DNA of 64,000 nucleotides. Source: Tritonibacter scottomollicae. GTDB lineage: Bacteria; Pseudomonadota; Alphaproteobacteria; Rhodobacterales; Rhodobacteraceae. Below the pieces are notes generated by a model. It ran no database searches, was not told the origin of the DNA, and saw only the letters and a list, made by a program, of their open reading frames with translations. Numbering within the stretch: the stretch's first letter is position 1; every line of letters starts with the position of its first letter. Location: contig NZ_PVUF01000001.1 of assembly GCF_003003215.1 (NCBI RefSeq), positions 248,001 through 312,000 on the forward strand, read 5' to 3'. This document shows positions 51,557 through 60,146 of the stretch, in pieces. The position numbers and the translations under genes were made by a program.

Positions 51557-52884
51557 CCACCATGGACCTCAACACCGGCCCGCTGAAGGGGCAGATGGAT
51601 AAGCTGTTCCTGAAGAAGAAGCTGATGAACTTCGGCCTGCCTGCGGTCGTGCTGGCCTATTTGACCTATGTTTTCTTTTCCTTCGATGTGCTGGGCCTGT
51701 GGGAACGTGCATCAATGGAGAACGCCCGCACCTTGGTATCCGACACCTACAGTTACAAAACCCATGTCACCCGCGACAATCGCACGGGCGACGTGACCTA
51801 TGCGGTTGAGGGCGAGCGCAAGGGCGAATACCCGGAGGGCATGAGCCCGGACTGGGTGACCCCGGCGGCTGCGGCGGGCGATACTACGGTGATCGACCTG
51901 ACCGGCGGCCATGTGGTGCGCTTTGGTCCCGAGACCATCGAATACGATATTCCCGGCTACGGTCTGGTCTCCGCCACCCCCTCGCGCAGTCAGGGCGTGC
52001 AGGCAGTGCTACCCGAGGGCGAGGTGCCCGACTGGATCAACCTCTCCAAGAACCGGCTGGCGATCACCACCGATGCGGGGCGTCTGTCGGTAACCCGGAA
52101 TCGCTCTGAAGTGTTTCGCTATTTCCTGGGGTGGGAATTGTTTTTCTTCACCCTCGACAGCCCCTATCACGGAGTCGGCATCGGGGAGTTGGCCAGTCGC
52201 GCGGTTTCTGGGGAGGCGGGTGCAATCTGGAACGACTTCTGGACCAACAAGATGTGGCGGCACAGCGATGTGGCCTGGGCCATCGGCGAGACCATCCTGA
52301 TGGCGTTCCTTGGGACGTTTGGCGCCGGTCTGGTGGCACTGCCGCTGGCATTCCTCGGTACGCGAAACTTCATGCCGATCCGGGTCATACGATTTGCGAC
52401 GCGGCGGGTGTTTGATTTCGTGCGCGGCGTGGATTCGCTGATCTGGACCGTGGTGCTGGCGCGCGCATTTGGCCCCGGCCCGATGACCGGCGCGCTGGCG
52501 ATCCTGATCACCGATACTGGCACCTTCGGCAAGATCTTCTCCGAGGCGCTGGAAAACGTCGATGAGAAACAGATCGAGGGTGTCGCCTCCACCGGTGCCA
52601 AGCCAATCCAGCGCTACCGTTTCGGAGTGATCCCGCAGATCACGCCAGTGCTTCTGTCGCAGCTGTTGTATTTCCTCGAATCCAACACGCGCTCGGCCAC
52701 CATCATCGGTGCAATTACCGGCGGTGGCATCGGTCTGCTGCTGACCCAGGCGATCATCACCCAGAAGGACTGGGAAGAGGTGAGCTATTACATCGTGCTG
52801 ATCATCCTGATGGTGATGATGATGGACTGGTTCTCCGGCTGGCTGCGCAAGCGGTTGATCAGCGGCAGTGAGGGCGGGCACTGA
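51553..52884 (+). CDS. phnE2: Phosphonate ABC transporter permease PhnE (second, with periplasmic insert)
   Basis: 443 residues, against about 270-300 for typical PhnE. The permease core is C-terminal, with the coupling loop EGVASTGAKPIQRYRFGVIPQ. The extra part is a soluble segment of about 140 residues (residues roughly 48-190) between the first and second membrane helices, so it should face the periplasm. It has no recognised domain. Overlaps phnE1 by 4 bases. A terminator follows at 52931. Confidence 0.92.
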   Translation: MTTMDLNTGPLKGQMDKLFLKKKLMNFGLPAVVLAYLTYVFFSFDVLGLWERASMENARTLVSDTYSYKTHVTRDNRTGDVTYAVEGERKGEYPEGMSPDWVTPAAAAGDTTVIDLTGGHVVRFGPETIEYDIPGYGLVSATPSRSQGVQAVLPEGEVPDWINLSKNRLAITTDAGRLSVTRNRSEVFRYFLGWELFFFTLDSPYHGVGIGELASRAVSGEAGAIWNDFWTNKMWRHSDVAWAIGETILMAFLGTFGAGLVALPLAFLGTRNFMPIRVIRFATRRVFDFVRGVDSLIWTVVLARAFGPGPMTGALAILITDTGTFGKIFSEALENVDEKQIEGVASTGAKPIQRYRFGVIPQITPVLLSQLLYFLESNTRSATIIGAITGGGIGLLLTQAIITQKDWEEVSYYIVLIILMVMMMDWFSGWLRKRLISGSEGGH

Positions 52885-52930
52885 TATGTCGGCCTGAGCT
52901 TAGGGCAGGGCTGACCCCTGTCGGATCAAG

Positions 52931-52958
52931 GCCCTCGCCCTTCCGGGTGGGGGCTTTT
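52931..52958 (+). terminator. Terminator after phnE2
   Basis: GCCCTCGCCC, loop TTCC, GGGTGGGGGC is a 10-bp stem with two wobble pairs followed by TTTTA. Confidence 0.82.
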
Positions 52959-53011
52959 ACGCCGTCCACAGGTGCGAAACCCATGGCCTGACGGGCGGCG
53001 GTAAATTATAC

Positions 53012-53027
53012 TTTGTCTAGTTGTATA
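53012..53027. promoter_or_regulatory. Likely PhnF operator, copy 1
   Basis: TTTGTCTAGTTGTATA, 69 bases before the hexapeptide-transferase ATG. The identical 16 bases occur at 54681-54696 in front of phnG. Two exact copies, both in promoters of phosphonate genes flanking phnF, point to one regulator. Confidence 0.8.
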
Positions 53028-53095
53028 TTGAATCTCGACAAGTTCCGCACGGGCCAGTCAGAGCCGGACCCTTGCGGACGGAAAGCAGGCAAGAC

Positions 53096-53710
53096 ATGGC
53101 AAAACTCTCTCCGACAGAGCCGGTGATCCACCCCGGTTGCGACGTGGCGCACAGCAGCTTCGGGGCCTATACGGAGATCGGCGCAGGCACCCGCGTGGCC
53201 AACAGTCATTTCGGCGACTACAGCTATTGCGACCGCAGCTGTGACATCGCCAATGCGGAGATCGGAAAATTCGCCAATATCGCCAGCTTCACCCGTATCG
53301 GCGCCACTGATCACCCGATGGAGAAGGCCTCTCTGCATCATTTCCTCTATCGCTCGGCCAGCTATTGGGAGGACGCGGAGGATGATGCGGAGTGGTTTGC
53401 GCACCGCAAGAGCCGCCGCTCAAGCATTGGGCACGACACATGGATCGGCCATGGCGCGATGATCAAGCCGGAGGTGACCATCGGTAACGGGGCCGTGGTG
53501 GCCTCGGGGTCCGTGGTGACCAAGGATGTGGCACCCTACACCATCGTGGGCGGCAACACAGCGCGGTTGATCCGGCGGCGCTACCCGGAACCGGTCGCGG
53601 AGCGGATGATGGCGCTGGCCTGGTGGGAGTGGGATCATGCGACCCTGCGAGCGACGCTGCCGGACTTTCGGGCGTTGCAGGCAGAGGCCTTTCTGGAGAA
53701 GTATGAATAA
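53096..53710 (+). CDS. Phosphonate-associated hexapeptide-repeat acyltransferase
   Basis: 204 residues. A left-handed beta-helix is built from hexapeptide turns (SSFGAYTEIGAGTRVANSHF, ANAEIGKFANIAS, then IGNGAVVASGSVVTKDVAP). It matches the DapH/GlmU-like TIGR03308 phosphonate metabolism group by motif and location. Such enzymes acetylate amines or hydroxyls; an acetyltransferase role on aminoalkylphosphonates or intermediates is inferred. ATG 53096 is used rather than the frame start 53021. It has its own PhnF-type promoter. Confidence 0.87.
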   Translation: MAKLSPTEPVIHPGCDVAHSSFGAYTEIGAGTRVANSHFGDYSYCDRSCDIANAEIGKFANIASFTRIGATDHPMEKASLHHFLYRSASYWEDAEDDAEWFAHRKSRRSSIGHDTWIGHGAMIKPEVTIGNGAVVASGSVVTKDVAPYTIVGGNTARLIRRRYPEPVAERMMALAWWEWDHATLRATLPDFRALQAEAFLEKYE

Positions 53711-53795
53711 CGGACAGCGCAACGCGGGGACGGGGGCGCTCCCGCCTCCGCAGGTGCCTTGCCGGCGGCAAGCCCCCTTGGCGGAGTTGGGCCCG

Positions 53796-53860
53796 GCCGC
53801 GCGTCCCCATTTGGGGGACGCGCGGCGCTGCCACGCCCAACGGGCGTGGATCGTGGCAGC
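53796..53860. terminator. Strong hairpins between convergent hexapeptide gene and phnF
   Basis: GCCGCGCGTCCCC, loop ATTTG, GGGGACGCGCGGC (53796-53826) is a perfect 13-bp stem. CCACGCCC AAC GGGCGTGG (53831-53849) follows, and GCTGCCACG (53827-53835) can alternatively pair with CGTGGCAGC (53852-53860). No T-runs. Confidence 0.7.
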
Positions 53861-53901
53861 GATCCGGCGCCGGGCGGGAGCAGCCCCGTCGTGCGGTCGC
53901 G

Positions 53902-54624
53902 TCAGTCGTCGCCCACCGTCAGCGTCACCCGGTCACCGGCAAACCAGGTGCGCCCGAATTCGATCGGCACACCCTGCAAATCGTCTGAGATCCCCGTGGT
54001 GCGCAGGATCGGCGCACCTTCCGATGTGCGCAGGTGCAGGGCTTGCGTTGCGGTGGCAAGCTTTGCGGTGATCCGGGTTTCGCGACGGGTATAGTCCTCG
54101 ACGCCGCAGGCCTTCAGCGCGGCGGTAATAGACTCATGCGCCTCCAGCGCCTCCATGATGCCGGGCAAGCGGTCTGCCGGAAACACCGTCCGCGCCAATG
54201 CGACCGGATGGTCATCCGCGTAAGACAACCCCTCATAAACCACCACCGGCGCCCCGGGCTCCAGGTCCAGGGCATCGGCTTCGCGCCCATCGGCGGCCAG
54301 CACCTCCAGCCGCAGCACTTTCTTGCTTGGCGCGCGGCCCGCGCGGCGGATGTTCTGGTGAAAACGGATGCGCTTGCCAACCGGGTAGTCAGTGGGTTTC
54401 GCCGCCACAAACACGCCCGCACCCCGGCGCGCATGAACTAGACCCTGCTGCGCCATATCCGCCAGCGCCCGGCGCACCGTGTGGCGGTTGACGCCAAAAC
54501 GCTCGGCCAGCTGTGCCTCTGCGGGCAGCTTGGTGCCGGTGTCGTAGCGCCCCTGGGCGATGTCATCGGTCAGGGTGATGGTGATCGACTTCCAGACCGG
54601 AGTGCGAGAGGGGGATTTTGCCAT
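53902..54624 (-). CDS. phnF: GntR-family phosphonate utilisation regulator PhnF
   Basis: 240 residues, HutC/PhnF subfamily. The winged helix includes GTKLPAEAQLAERFGVNRHTVRRAL (core FGVNRHTVRRAL) and ARRGAGVFVA. The C-terminal UTRA domain has VYEGLSYADDHPVALARTVF and GIPIEFGRTWF-like VPIEFGRTWF. It is divergent from phnG, and the shared 110 bases hold the 16-bp repeat, so it should repress the phnG operon, the hexapeptide gene and itself. The effector is unknown. Confidence 0.93.
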   Translation of the reverse strand: MAKSPSRTPVWKSITITLTDDIAQGRYDTGTKLPAEAQLAERFGVNRHTVRRALADMAQQGLVHARRGAGVFVAAKPTDYPVGKRIRFHQNIRRAGRAPSKKVLRLEVLAADGREADALDLEPGAPVVVYEGLSYADDHPVALARTVFPADRLPGIMEALEAHESITAALKACGVEDYTRRETRITAKLATATQALHLRTSEGAPILRTTGISDDLQGVPIEFGRTWFAGDRVTLTVGDD

Positions 54625-54680
54625 GTCATCAAACCTTCACGATCAGGTGGCTTGCGCCGCAGAGGGCGACTCATGTAGTA

Positions 54681-54709
54681 TTTGTCTAGTTGTATAGGAC
54701 ATGTAGACA
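54681..54709. promoter_or_regulatory. Likely PhnF operator, copy 2
   Basis: TTTGTCTAGTTGTATA (54681-54696), identical to 53012-53027. Here it is part of an inverted repeat TGTCTA (54683-54688) ... TAGACA (54704-54709). It lies between divergent phnF and phnG. Confidence 0.82.
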
Positions 54710-54734
54710 ATCCTGCCAAGGGGCGACCAGAGAC

Positions 54735-55187
54735 ATGACACAAGAAATAGCGCCAGAGGCACGCAAAGGCTGGATGAGCCTTTTGGCCTCGGCAGCGGAG
54801 GGCCGCCTTGTCGCGCTCTTCGACACATTGGAGGCGCAGCCTGACCACGACTGGCTGCGCGCGCCGGAAACCGGCGGCGTGATGGTGCGGGGGCGGACCG
54901 GCGGCACCGGCGCGCCTTTCAACCTCGGGGAAATGACGGTGACTCGCTGCACGCTCAAGATTGCCGACGGCACCGTCGGGCATGGTTATGTGCAGGGCCG
55001 CAGCAAGCGGCAGGCGGAACTGGCCGCCAAGCTGGACGCGATGATGCAGACCGAAGCCGCGGCAGAGGTCGAGGACAAGATCCTGACGCCACTGCGCCAG
55101 GAGAAAGCTGCCGCCCGCGACGCCCGCGCCGCGAAGGCTGCCGCGACCAAGGTTGATTTCTTCACCATGGTGCGAGGAGAGGACTGA
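54735..55187 (+). CDS. phnG: C-P lyase complex subunit PhnG
   Basis: 150 residues. ARKGWMSLLASAAEGRLV begins the PhnG fold, and GMVRGRTGGTGAPFNLGEM-like VMVRGRTGGTGAPFNLGEM and VGHGYVQGRSKRQAELAA are conserved. With PhnI it helps couple ATP to methylphosphonate, giving the ribose-phosphonate triphosphate. The stop overlaps phnH (TGATG). First gene of the C-P lyase operon. Confidence 0.95.
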   Translation: MTQEIAPEARKGWMSLLASAAEGRLVALFDTLEAQPDHDWLRAPETGGVMVRGRTGGTGAPFNLGEMTVTRCTLKIADGTVGHGYVQGRSKRQAELAAKLDAMMQTEAAAEVEDKILTPLRQEKAAARDARAAKAAATKVDFFTMVRGED

Positions 55188-55762
55188 TGACCCAACTCGA
55201 TATCTATTCCGGCGGTTTTGCCGATCCCGCAGTGGCCGCGGCGCATGGCTTTCGGGCCGCGATGGACGTAATGGCGCGTCCGGGCGAGATCCGCACCCTG
55301 ACCGGGGGCGAAGCGCCCGAGGGCCTCGGCATCGCGGCCGCCAGCCTGCTGCTGACCCTGTGTGATCCGGAAACCGGCATTTATCTGGCGACGGATGTGG
55401 ACAGCGCGGGCTTGCGCGGCTGGCTGACCTTTCACACCGGCGCGCCGATTGTCCCCGCAGCGGAGGCGGATTTTGCCGTTGGTGGCTGGGCCGCACTGAT
55501 GCCGATCGATCAATACCGCATCGGCACCTCGGAATACCCGGACCGCTCCGCCACGCTGGTGGTTGAGGGGGGCGATTTGGCCGCCCCGAATGCGCGTCTC
55601 ACCGGGCCTGGCATCAAGGACAGCGCCCAGATGTACCTGCCCGACGTGGCCCTGATGCAGCGTAATTCCATGCTCTACCCGCTTGGGGTGGATTTCTTTT
55701 TCACATCCGGATCGCAAGTGGCTGCCCTGCCACGGTCGAGCCAGATCCAGTCGGAGGGCTAA
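55187..55762 (+). CDS. phnH: C-P lyase complex subunit PhnH
   Basis: 191 residues. GGFADPAVAAAHGFRAAMDV and MARPGEIRTL at the N-terminus and NSMLYPLGVDFFF near the C-terminus are typical. It is a structural member of the PhnGHIJ core complex. Translationally coupled to phnG; phnI follows after four bases. Confidence 0.95.
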   Translation: MTQLDIYSGGFADPAVAAAHGFRAAMDVMARPGEIRTLTGGEAPEGLGIAAASLLLTLCDPETGIYLATDVDSAGLRGWLTFHTGAPIVPAAEADFAVGGWAALMPIDQYRIGTSEYPDRSATLVVEGGDLAAPNARLTGPGIKDSAQMYLPDVALMQRNSMLYPLGVDFFFTSGSQVAALPRSSQIQSEG

Positions 55763-55766
55763 GCGC

Positions 55767-56870
55767 ATGTATGTAGCCGTAAAAGGTGGCGAACGCGCCA
55801 TCGACAATGCCCATGCCTGGCTGGCGGAGGAGCGCCGTGGCGACACTTCCGTCGCCGAGCTGTCACTGGCCCAGATCCGCGAGCAGCTGAAGCTGGCGGT
55901 GAACCGCGTGATGGCCGAAGGCTCGCTCTATGATCCCGACCTTGCGGCGCTGGCGATCAAGCAGTCGCGTGGCGATCTGATCGAGGCGATCTTTCTCATG
56001 CGTGCTTATCGTACCACGCTGCCGCGCTTTGGCACCTCACAGCCCGTGGAGACCGCCGACATGGCCTGCGACCGTCGCGTCTCGGCCACCTTCAAGGACG
56101 TGCCCGGCGGGCAGGTGCTTGGCCCGACATTCGACTACACCCACCGGCTGCTGGATTTCAAACTGGCCGCCGAAGGAGAGCTGCCCGAGGCCCCCAGTGG
56201 CACACCACGCCGCGAGCCAACCCCGCATGTGACCAGCTTCCTGCGTGGCGAGGACATCATCGAGGATCAGCCCGCCAGCGATGCCACGCCTAAGGACATC
56301 ACGCGCGAGCCGATGTCCTTCCCTGCGGATCGCACCACCCGGTTGCAGACTCTGACCCGGGGCGACGAGGGGTTCATCCTCGGCATGGCCTATTCCACCC
56401 AGCGCGGCTATGCGCGCAACCACGCCTTTGTGGGTGAGCTGCGCATCGGCTCGGTCGCGGTGGAGATGGACATCCCCGAGCTGGGCTTTGCCATCGAGAT
56501 CGGCGAGGTGGAGCTGACGGAATGCGAGACGGTGAACCAGTTCAAGGGCTCCAAGACCGAGCCGCCGCAGTTCACCCGCGGCTATGGTCTGGTGTTTGGC
56601 CAGACCGAGCGCAAGGCGATTGCCATGGCGCTGGTGGACCGGGCGCTGCGCTGGCGCGAGCTGGGTGAGGACGACGTCGGCGCCGCCGCGCAGGACGAGG
56701 AATTTGTCCTCAGCCATTGCGACAACATCCAGGCGACCGGCTTTCTCGAACATATCAAGCTGCCGCATTACGTGGATTTCCAGTCCGAACTGGAACTGGT
56801 GCGCAAGCTGCGCCGTGAGGCCGAGGCCGCGCGCGTGGCGGCCCAGCAAGCGCGGGAGGCGGCGGAATGA
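55767..56870 (+). CDS. phnI: C-P lyase complex subunit PhnI
   Basis: 367 residues. MYVAVKGGERAIDNAHAWL, then VNRVMAEGSLYDPDLAALAI and RGYGLVFGQTERKAIAMAL are family blocks. PhnI is the nucleosidase/transferase subunit that places the phosphonate on C1 of ribose from ATP. GGAGG precedes ATG 55767. The C-terminal EAEAARVAAQQAREAAE is a charged helix. The next plus-strand gene, phnJ, starts only after 276 bases, an unusual gap filled by a reverse small gene. Confidence 0.96.
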   Translation: MYVAVKGGERAIDNAHAWLAEERRGDTSVAELSLAQIREQLKLAVNRVMAEGSLYDPDLAALAIKQSRGDLIEAIFLMRAYRTTLPRFGTSQPVETADMACDRRVSATFKDVPGGQVLGPTFDYTHRLLDFKLAAEGELPEAPSGTPRREPTPHVTSFLRGEDIIEDQPASDATPKDITREPMSFPADRTTRLQTLTRGDEGFILGMAYSTQRGYARNHAFVGELRIGSVAVEMDIPELGFAIEIGEVELTECETVNQFKGSKTEPPQFTRGYGLVFGQTERKAIAMALVDRALRWRELGEDDVGAAAQDEEFVLSHCDNIQATGFLEHIKLPHYVDFQSELELVRKLRREAEAARVAAQQAREAAE

Positions 56871-56872
56871 GC

Positions 56873-57094
56873 TTAATCTTCCCCGTCTCTATGGATTGCA
56901 CCACCTCCGTAATGTCCCGTGCCGACCGCTACATCGATTGGATCTATCGAATTATGCGCTTTCGTTTGATCGCCTTTGGCTGGGGCGCTGTCAAAATCTC
57001 CTCGGCGAAATCTAATCGCCAACCGAACGAGACAATAGATCAACAGGAAAAAACCTCCTCCAAATGCGAAAGCCAATTTTTGTTCAAAACTCAT
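56873..57094 (-). CDS. Small membrane protein encoded antisense between phnI and phnJ (73 aa)
   Basis: 73 residues: MSFEQKLAFAFGGGFFLLIY starts one membrane helix (residues about 7-27), followed by a basic stretch (RLAIRFRRG) and a polar tail ending DPIDVAVGTGHYGGGAIHRD plus GED. The helix, the positive-inside pattern and the Gly/His tail look like a real protein, unlike the overlapping plus-strand frame (56867-57145). GAGGG lies about 10-14 bases before the ATG. The sequence is more AT-rich than its neighbours and uses rare-looking AGA and ATA codons, suggesting later insertion. Function unknown. Confidence 0.65.
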   Translation of the reverse strand: MSFEQKLAFAFGGGFFLLIYCLVRLAIRFRRGDFDSAPAKGDQTKAHNSIDPIDVAVGTGHYGGGAIHRDGED

Positions 57095-57146
57095 TTGGGA
57101 TCGCCCTCAAATGCAGGTCACAGAAATCCGGTAAGGGGTCGTTAAC

Positions 57147-58028
57147 ATGTCTGACTACAACTTTGCATACCTTGACGAGCAGACCAAGCGGATGATCCGT
57201 CGCGCGATCCTCAAAGGTCTCGCTATCCCCGGTTATCAGGTGCCCTTTGCCAGTCGCGAAATGCCCATGCCCTATGGCTGGGGCACCGGCGGCGTGCAGG
57301 TCTCTGCGGCGGCGCTGACGCCGGATGATACCCTCAAGGTGATCGACCAGGGCGCGGATGACACCACCAACGCGGTCTCCATACGCAAGTTCTTTGAGCG
57401 CACCGCCGGTGTTGCCACCACCGAGGAAACCGAAAAAGCCTCGATCATCCAGACCCGTCACCGGATTCCGGAGGCCACCCTGCGCGAGGATCAGATCATC
57501 GTCTATCAGGTGCCGATCCCGGAGCCACTGCGCTTTCTGGAGCCGCGCGAGACCGAGACCCGCAAGATGCATGCGCTTGAAGAATACGGCCTCATGCATG
57601 TGAAGCTCTATGAGGACATCAGCCAACATGGCTCCATCGCCACCTCCTATGCCTATCCGGTGAAGGTGGAAGGGCGCTATGTCATGGATCCGTCTCCCAT
57701 TCCGAAATTCGACAACCCCAAGATGGAAATGGCCGCGATCCAGCTCTTTGGTGCGGGGCGGGAGCAGCGGATCTACGCGGTTCCCCCCTACACCAAAGTG
57801 GTCTCCCTCGATTTCGAGGACTATCCGTTTGAAGCCACCAAGGCCGACCATGCCTGCGATCTCTGCGCCGCCGAGGACAGCTATCTCGACGAGGTCATCA
57901 TGGATGATGCAGGGGGGCGGATGTTTGTCTGTTCCGACACTGATTATTGCCGCGCGCGGCGCGAGGCGGGCCATGTGGGCCGTCTCGGCTCCGACGCACC
58001 CCTCACCACCGGACCGGAGGCCGCGTGA
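57147..58028 (+). CDS. phnJ: C-P lyase, radical SAM subunit PhnJ
   Basis: 293 residues. It breaks the carbon-phosphorus bond of the ribosyl phosphonate with a 4Fe-4S radical SAM centre. Cys237, Cys240, Cys262 and Cys268 correspond to the four conserved Cys of E. coli PhnJ, with the last as the thiyl residue. Gly29 in IPGYQVPF corresponds to the glycyl-radical residue. AAGGGG precedes the ATG. The stop overlaps phnK (TGATG). Confidence 0.97.
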   Translation: MSDYNFAYLDEQTKRMIRRAILKGLAIPGYQVPFASREMPMPYGWGTGGVQVSAAALTPDDTLKVIDQGADDTTNAVSIRKFFERTAGVATTEETEKASIIQTRHRIPEATLREDQIIVYQVPIPEPLRFLEPRETETRKMHALEEYGLMHVKLYEDISQHGSIATSYAYPVKVEGRYVMDPSPIPKFDNPKMEMAAIQLFGAGREQRIYAVPPYTKVVSLDFEDYPFEATKADHACDLCAAEDSYLDEVIMDDAGGRMFVCSDTDYCRARREAGHVGRLGSDAPLTTGPEAA

Positions 58029-58798
58029 TGCAATCTCTTTTGCAAGTCAACAACATCCAGAAGATGTACGGCCACCGGATCGGCTGCACCGATGTCTCAT
58101 TTGATCTCTATCCGGGCGAAGTCATGGGTATCGTGGGCGAATCCGGCTCCGGCAAATCCACGCTGCTGAACTGCCTTGCCGGGCATCTGGAGCCGGACGC
58201 GGGCGAGGTGATCTTTGACACCCGTGATCGCGGCCCGGTCGATACCGTCACCATGTCGGAGCCCGAGCGCCGCATGCTCAGCCGCACCGATTGGGCCTTT
58301 GTGCATCAGCACGCCCGCGACGGGTTGCGCATGTCGGTCTCGGCGGGTGGCAACATTGGTGAGCGTCTGATGGCCGTGGGTGACCGCCACTATGGTCAGA
58401 TCCGCGACCGTGCCGTCGACTGGCTCGACCGGGTGGAGATCGAGGAGAGCCGGGTGGACGACCGCCCCACGGCGTTCTCCGGCGGCATGCAGCAGCGTCT
58501 GCAGATCGCCCGCAACCTGGTGACCGGCCCGCGTCTGGTGTTCATGGACGAACCCACCGGTGGGCTTGATGTCTCCGTACAGGCGCGACTGTTGGACCTG
58601 CTGCGCGGATTGGTGCGCGAAATGGGGCTGTCGGCGATCATCGTTACCCATGACCTCGCCGTGGTACGCCTGTTGGCGGATCGCCTGATGGTGATGAAAT
58701 CCGGCCATGTGGTGGAAACCGGCCTCACGGATCAGGTGCTTGATGATCCGCAACACGCCTATACTCAGCTTCTGGTCTCGTCCGTGCTGCAGGTGTGA
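58028..58798 (+). CDS. phnK: C-P lyase ABC-type ATPase PhnK
   Basis: 256 residues. Walker A GESGSGKST, signature FSGGMQQRLQIARNL, Walker B LVFMDEPTGGLD. PhnK docks on the PhnGHIJ core and is not a transport ATPase despite its dipeptide-importer look. ATG 58028 overlaps the phnJ stop. phnL follows after 74 bases. Confidence 0.95.
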   Translation: MQSLLQVNNIQKMYGHRIGCTDVSFDLYPGEVMGIVGESGSGKSTLLNCLAGHLEPDAGEVIFDTRDRGPVDTVTMSEPERRMLSRTDWAFVHQHARDGLRMSVSAGGNIGERLMAVGDRHYGQIRDRAVDWLDRVEIEESRVDDRPTAFSGGMQQRLQIARNLVTGPRLVFMDEPTGGLDVSVQARLLDLLRGLVREMGLSAIIVTHDLAVVRLLADRLMVMKSGHVVETGLTDQVLDDPQHAYTQLLVSSVLQV

Positions 58799-58872
58799 GC
58801 AATGTTCCCTGCCTGCGCGATGATACAAGTTGCACGCGACAGCATTCTCTTCTTCCGTTGGAAAGGCTGGCT

Positions 58873-59577
58873 ATGACCGCTTCTCACACTCCCATGATCG
58901 ACATTCAAAATGTCTGCAAAAGCTTCACCCTGCACAATCAGGGCAGCGCCACCATTCCGGTGATGGAGGGCGCGACGCTCTCTGTCAGCCCCGGCGAATG
59001 CGTTGGGCTGGTCGGCGCCTCGGGCGCGGGCAAATCGACCCTCATGCGGCTCATTTACGGCAATTACCTCGCGGCCTCCGGTCATATCCTGATCGGCGGG
59101 CTGGACGTGGCGCAGGCCGAGCCGCGTGAAATCCTGGAACTGCGCCGCAAGACGCTGGGCTACGTCAGTCAGTTCCTGCGGGTGGTGCCACGGGTCTCCA
59201 CGCTGGATGTGGTGGCAGAGCCGCTGCTGTCCGTCGGCACCCCGGTGGAAAAGGCGCGCGACCGTGCCGCATCGCTGCTGGCGCAGCTCAATATCCCCGA
59301 GCGTCTGTGGAGCCTCAGCCCCACCACCTTCTCCGGCGGCGAGCAGCAGCGGGTGAACATCGCGCGCGGGTTTGCCTATGACTATCCGGCGATGCTCTTG
59401 GACGAGCCCACCGCCAGCCTCGATGCGCAGAACCGCGCCACTGTGCTGGGCCTGATCGAGACCGCCAAGGCACGCGGTGCGGCGATCATTGGCATCTTCC
59501 ACGACGAGTCCGCGCGCGAACAGGTCTGTGATCGGTTCATTGATGTGTCGGCCTTCTCTCCCAAGGTCGCCGCATGA
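58873..59577 (+). CDS. phnL: C-P lyase ABC-type ATPase PhnL
   Basis: 234 residues. Walker A GASGAGKST, signature FSGGEQQRVNIARGF, Walker B AMLLDEPTASLD. It associates with PhnK on the C-P lyase core. ATG 58873 has GGAAAGG upstream; the frame runs back to 58795, overlapping phnK, but those residues are not PhnL-like. The stop overlaps phnN (ATGA). Confidence 0.95.
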   Translation: MTASHTPMIDIQNVCKSFTLHNQGSATIPVMEGATLSVSPGECVGLVGASGAGKSTLMRLIYGNYLAASGHILIGGLDVAQAEPREILELRRKTLGYVSQFLRVVPRVSTLDVVAEPLLSVGTPVEKARDRAASLLAQLNIPERLWSLSPTTFSGGEQQRVNIARGFAYDYPAMLLDEPTASLDAQNRATVLGLIETAKARGAAIIGIFHDESAREQVCDRFIDVSAFSPKVAA

Positions 59578-60146
59578 GCGTGTCTGCCGACATGAGCCCC
59601 GCCAAAGGACCGGTGATCGCGGTTGTCGGCCCTTCGGGTGTCGGCAAGGACAGCGTGATGAGCGGCCTTGCGGTCGCCGATCCACGCCTGCGCAGCATGC
59701 GCCGCGTCATCACCCGCGCGCCCGACGCGGGTGGTGAAGACTATCAACCGGTGTCCGAGACCGAATTCGAAGCGCTGGTGCAGGCGGATGTCTTTGCCTT
59801 GCACTGGCGCGCGCATGGGCTGCGGTACGGCATCCCGCGCGACATCGAGAAACTGCGCATCGGCGCGTCCGGCGTACTGGTGAACCTGTCGCGTGCGGTG
59901 CTTCTGCAGGCGCAGGAGGTGTTTGACGACTTTCGCGTGATCTCCGTCACCGCCGACCCGGAGGTGCTGGCGCAGCGCTTGGCCGGTCGCGGGCGCGAGG
60001 ATGCCGAGGAGGTGCAGCGCCGTCTGGCCCGTGCCAGCCTCGCTCTGCCGGACGGGCTGCGACAGGTCTATGAGGTGGACAACAGTGGCGCGCTTTGTGC
60101 CGCCATTGTCCAGGCTCAGGCGATCATTCAGGCCGAGAGGGCATAG
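59574..60146 (+). CDS. phnN: Ribose 1,5-bisphosphate phosphokinase PhnN
   Basis: 190 residues, guanylate-kinase-like fold. The P-loop is VVGPSGVGKDS. It phosphorylates ribose 1,5-bisphosphate to PRPP, returning the C-P lyase product to nucleotide synthesis. The start overlaps phnL, and the last 19 bases overlap the end of the convergent DUF1045 gene. Confidence 0.94.
   Translation: MSVSADMSPAKGPVIAVVGPSGVGKDSVMSGLAVADPRLRSMRRVITRAPDAGGEDYQPVSETEFEALVQADVFALHWRAHGLRYGIPRDIEKLRIGASGVLVNLSRAVLLQAQEVFDDFRVISVTADPEVLAQRLAGRGREDAEEVQRRLARASLALPDGLRQVYEVDNSGALCAAIVQAQAIIQAERA

Noticed and set aside
56867-57145. 92-codon plus-strand frame whose ATG overlaps the phnI stop
   Set aside because: The overlap is suggestive, but the protein lacks a domain or a clear helix, while the reverse frame of the same segment has a membrane helix, a charged flank and a compositionally distinct tail.
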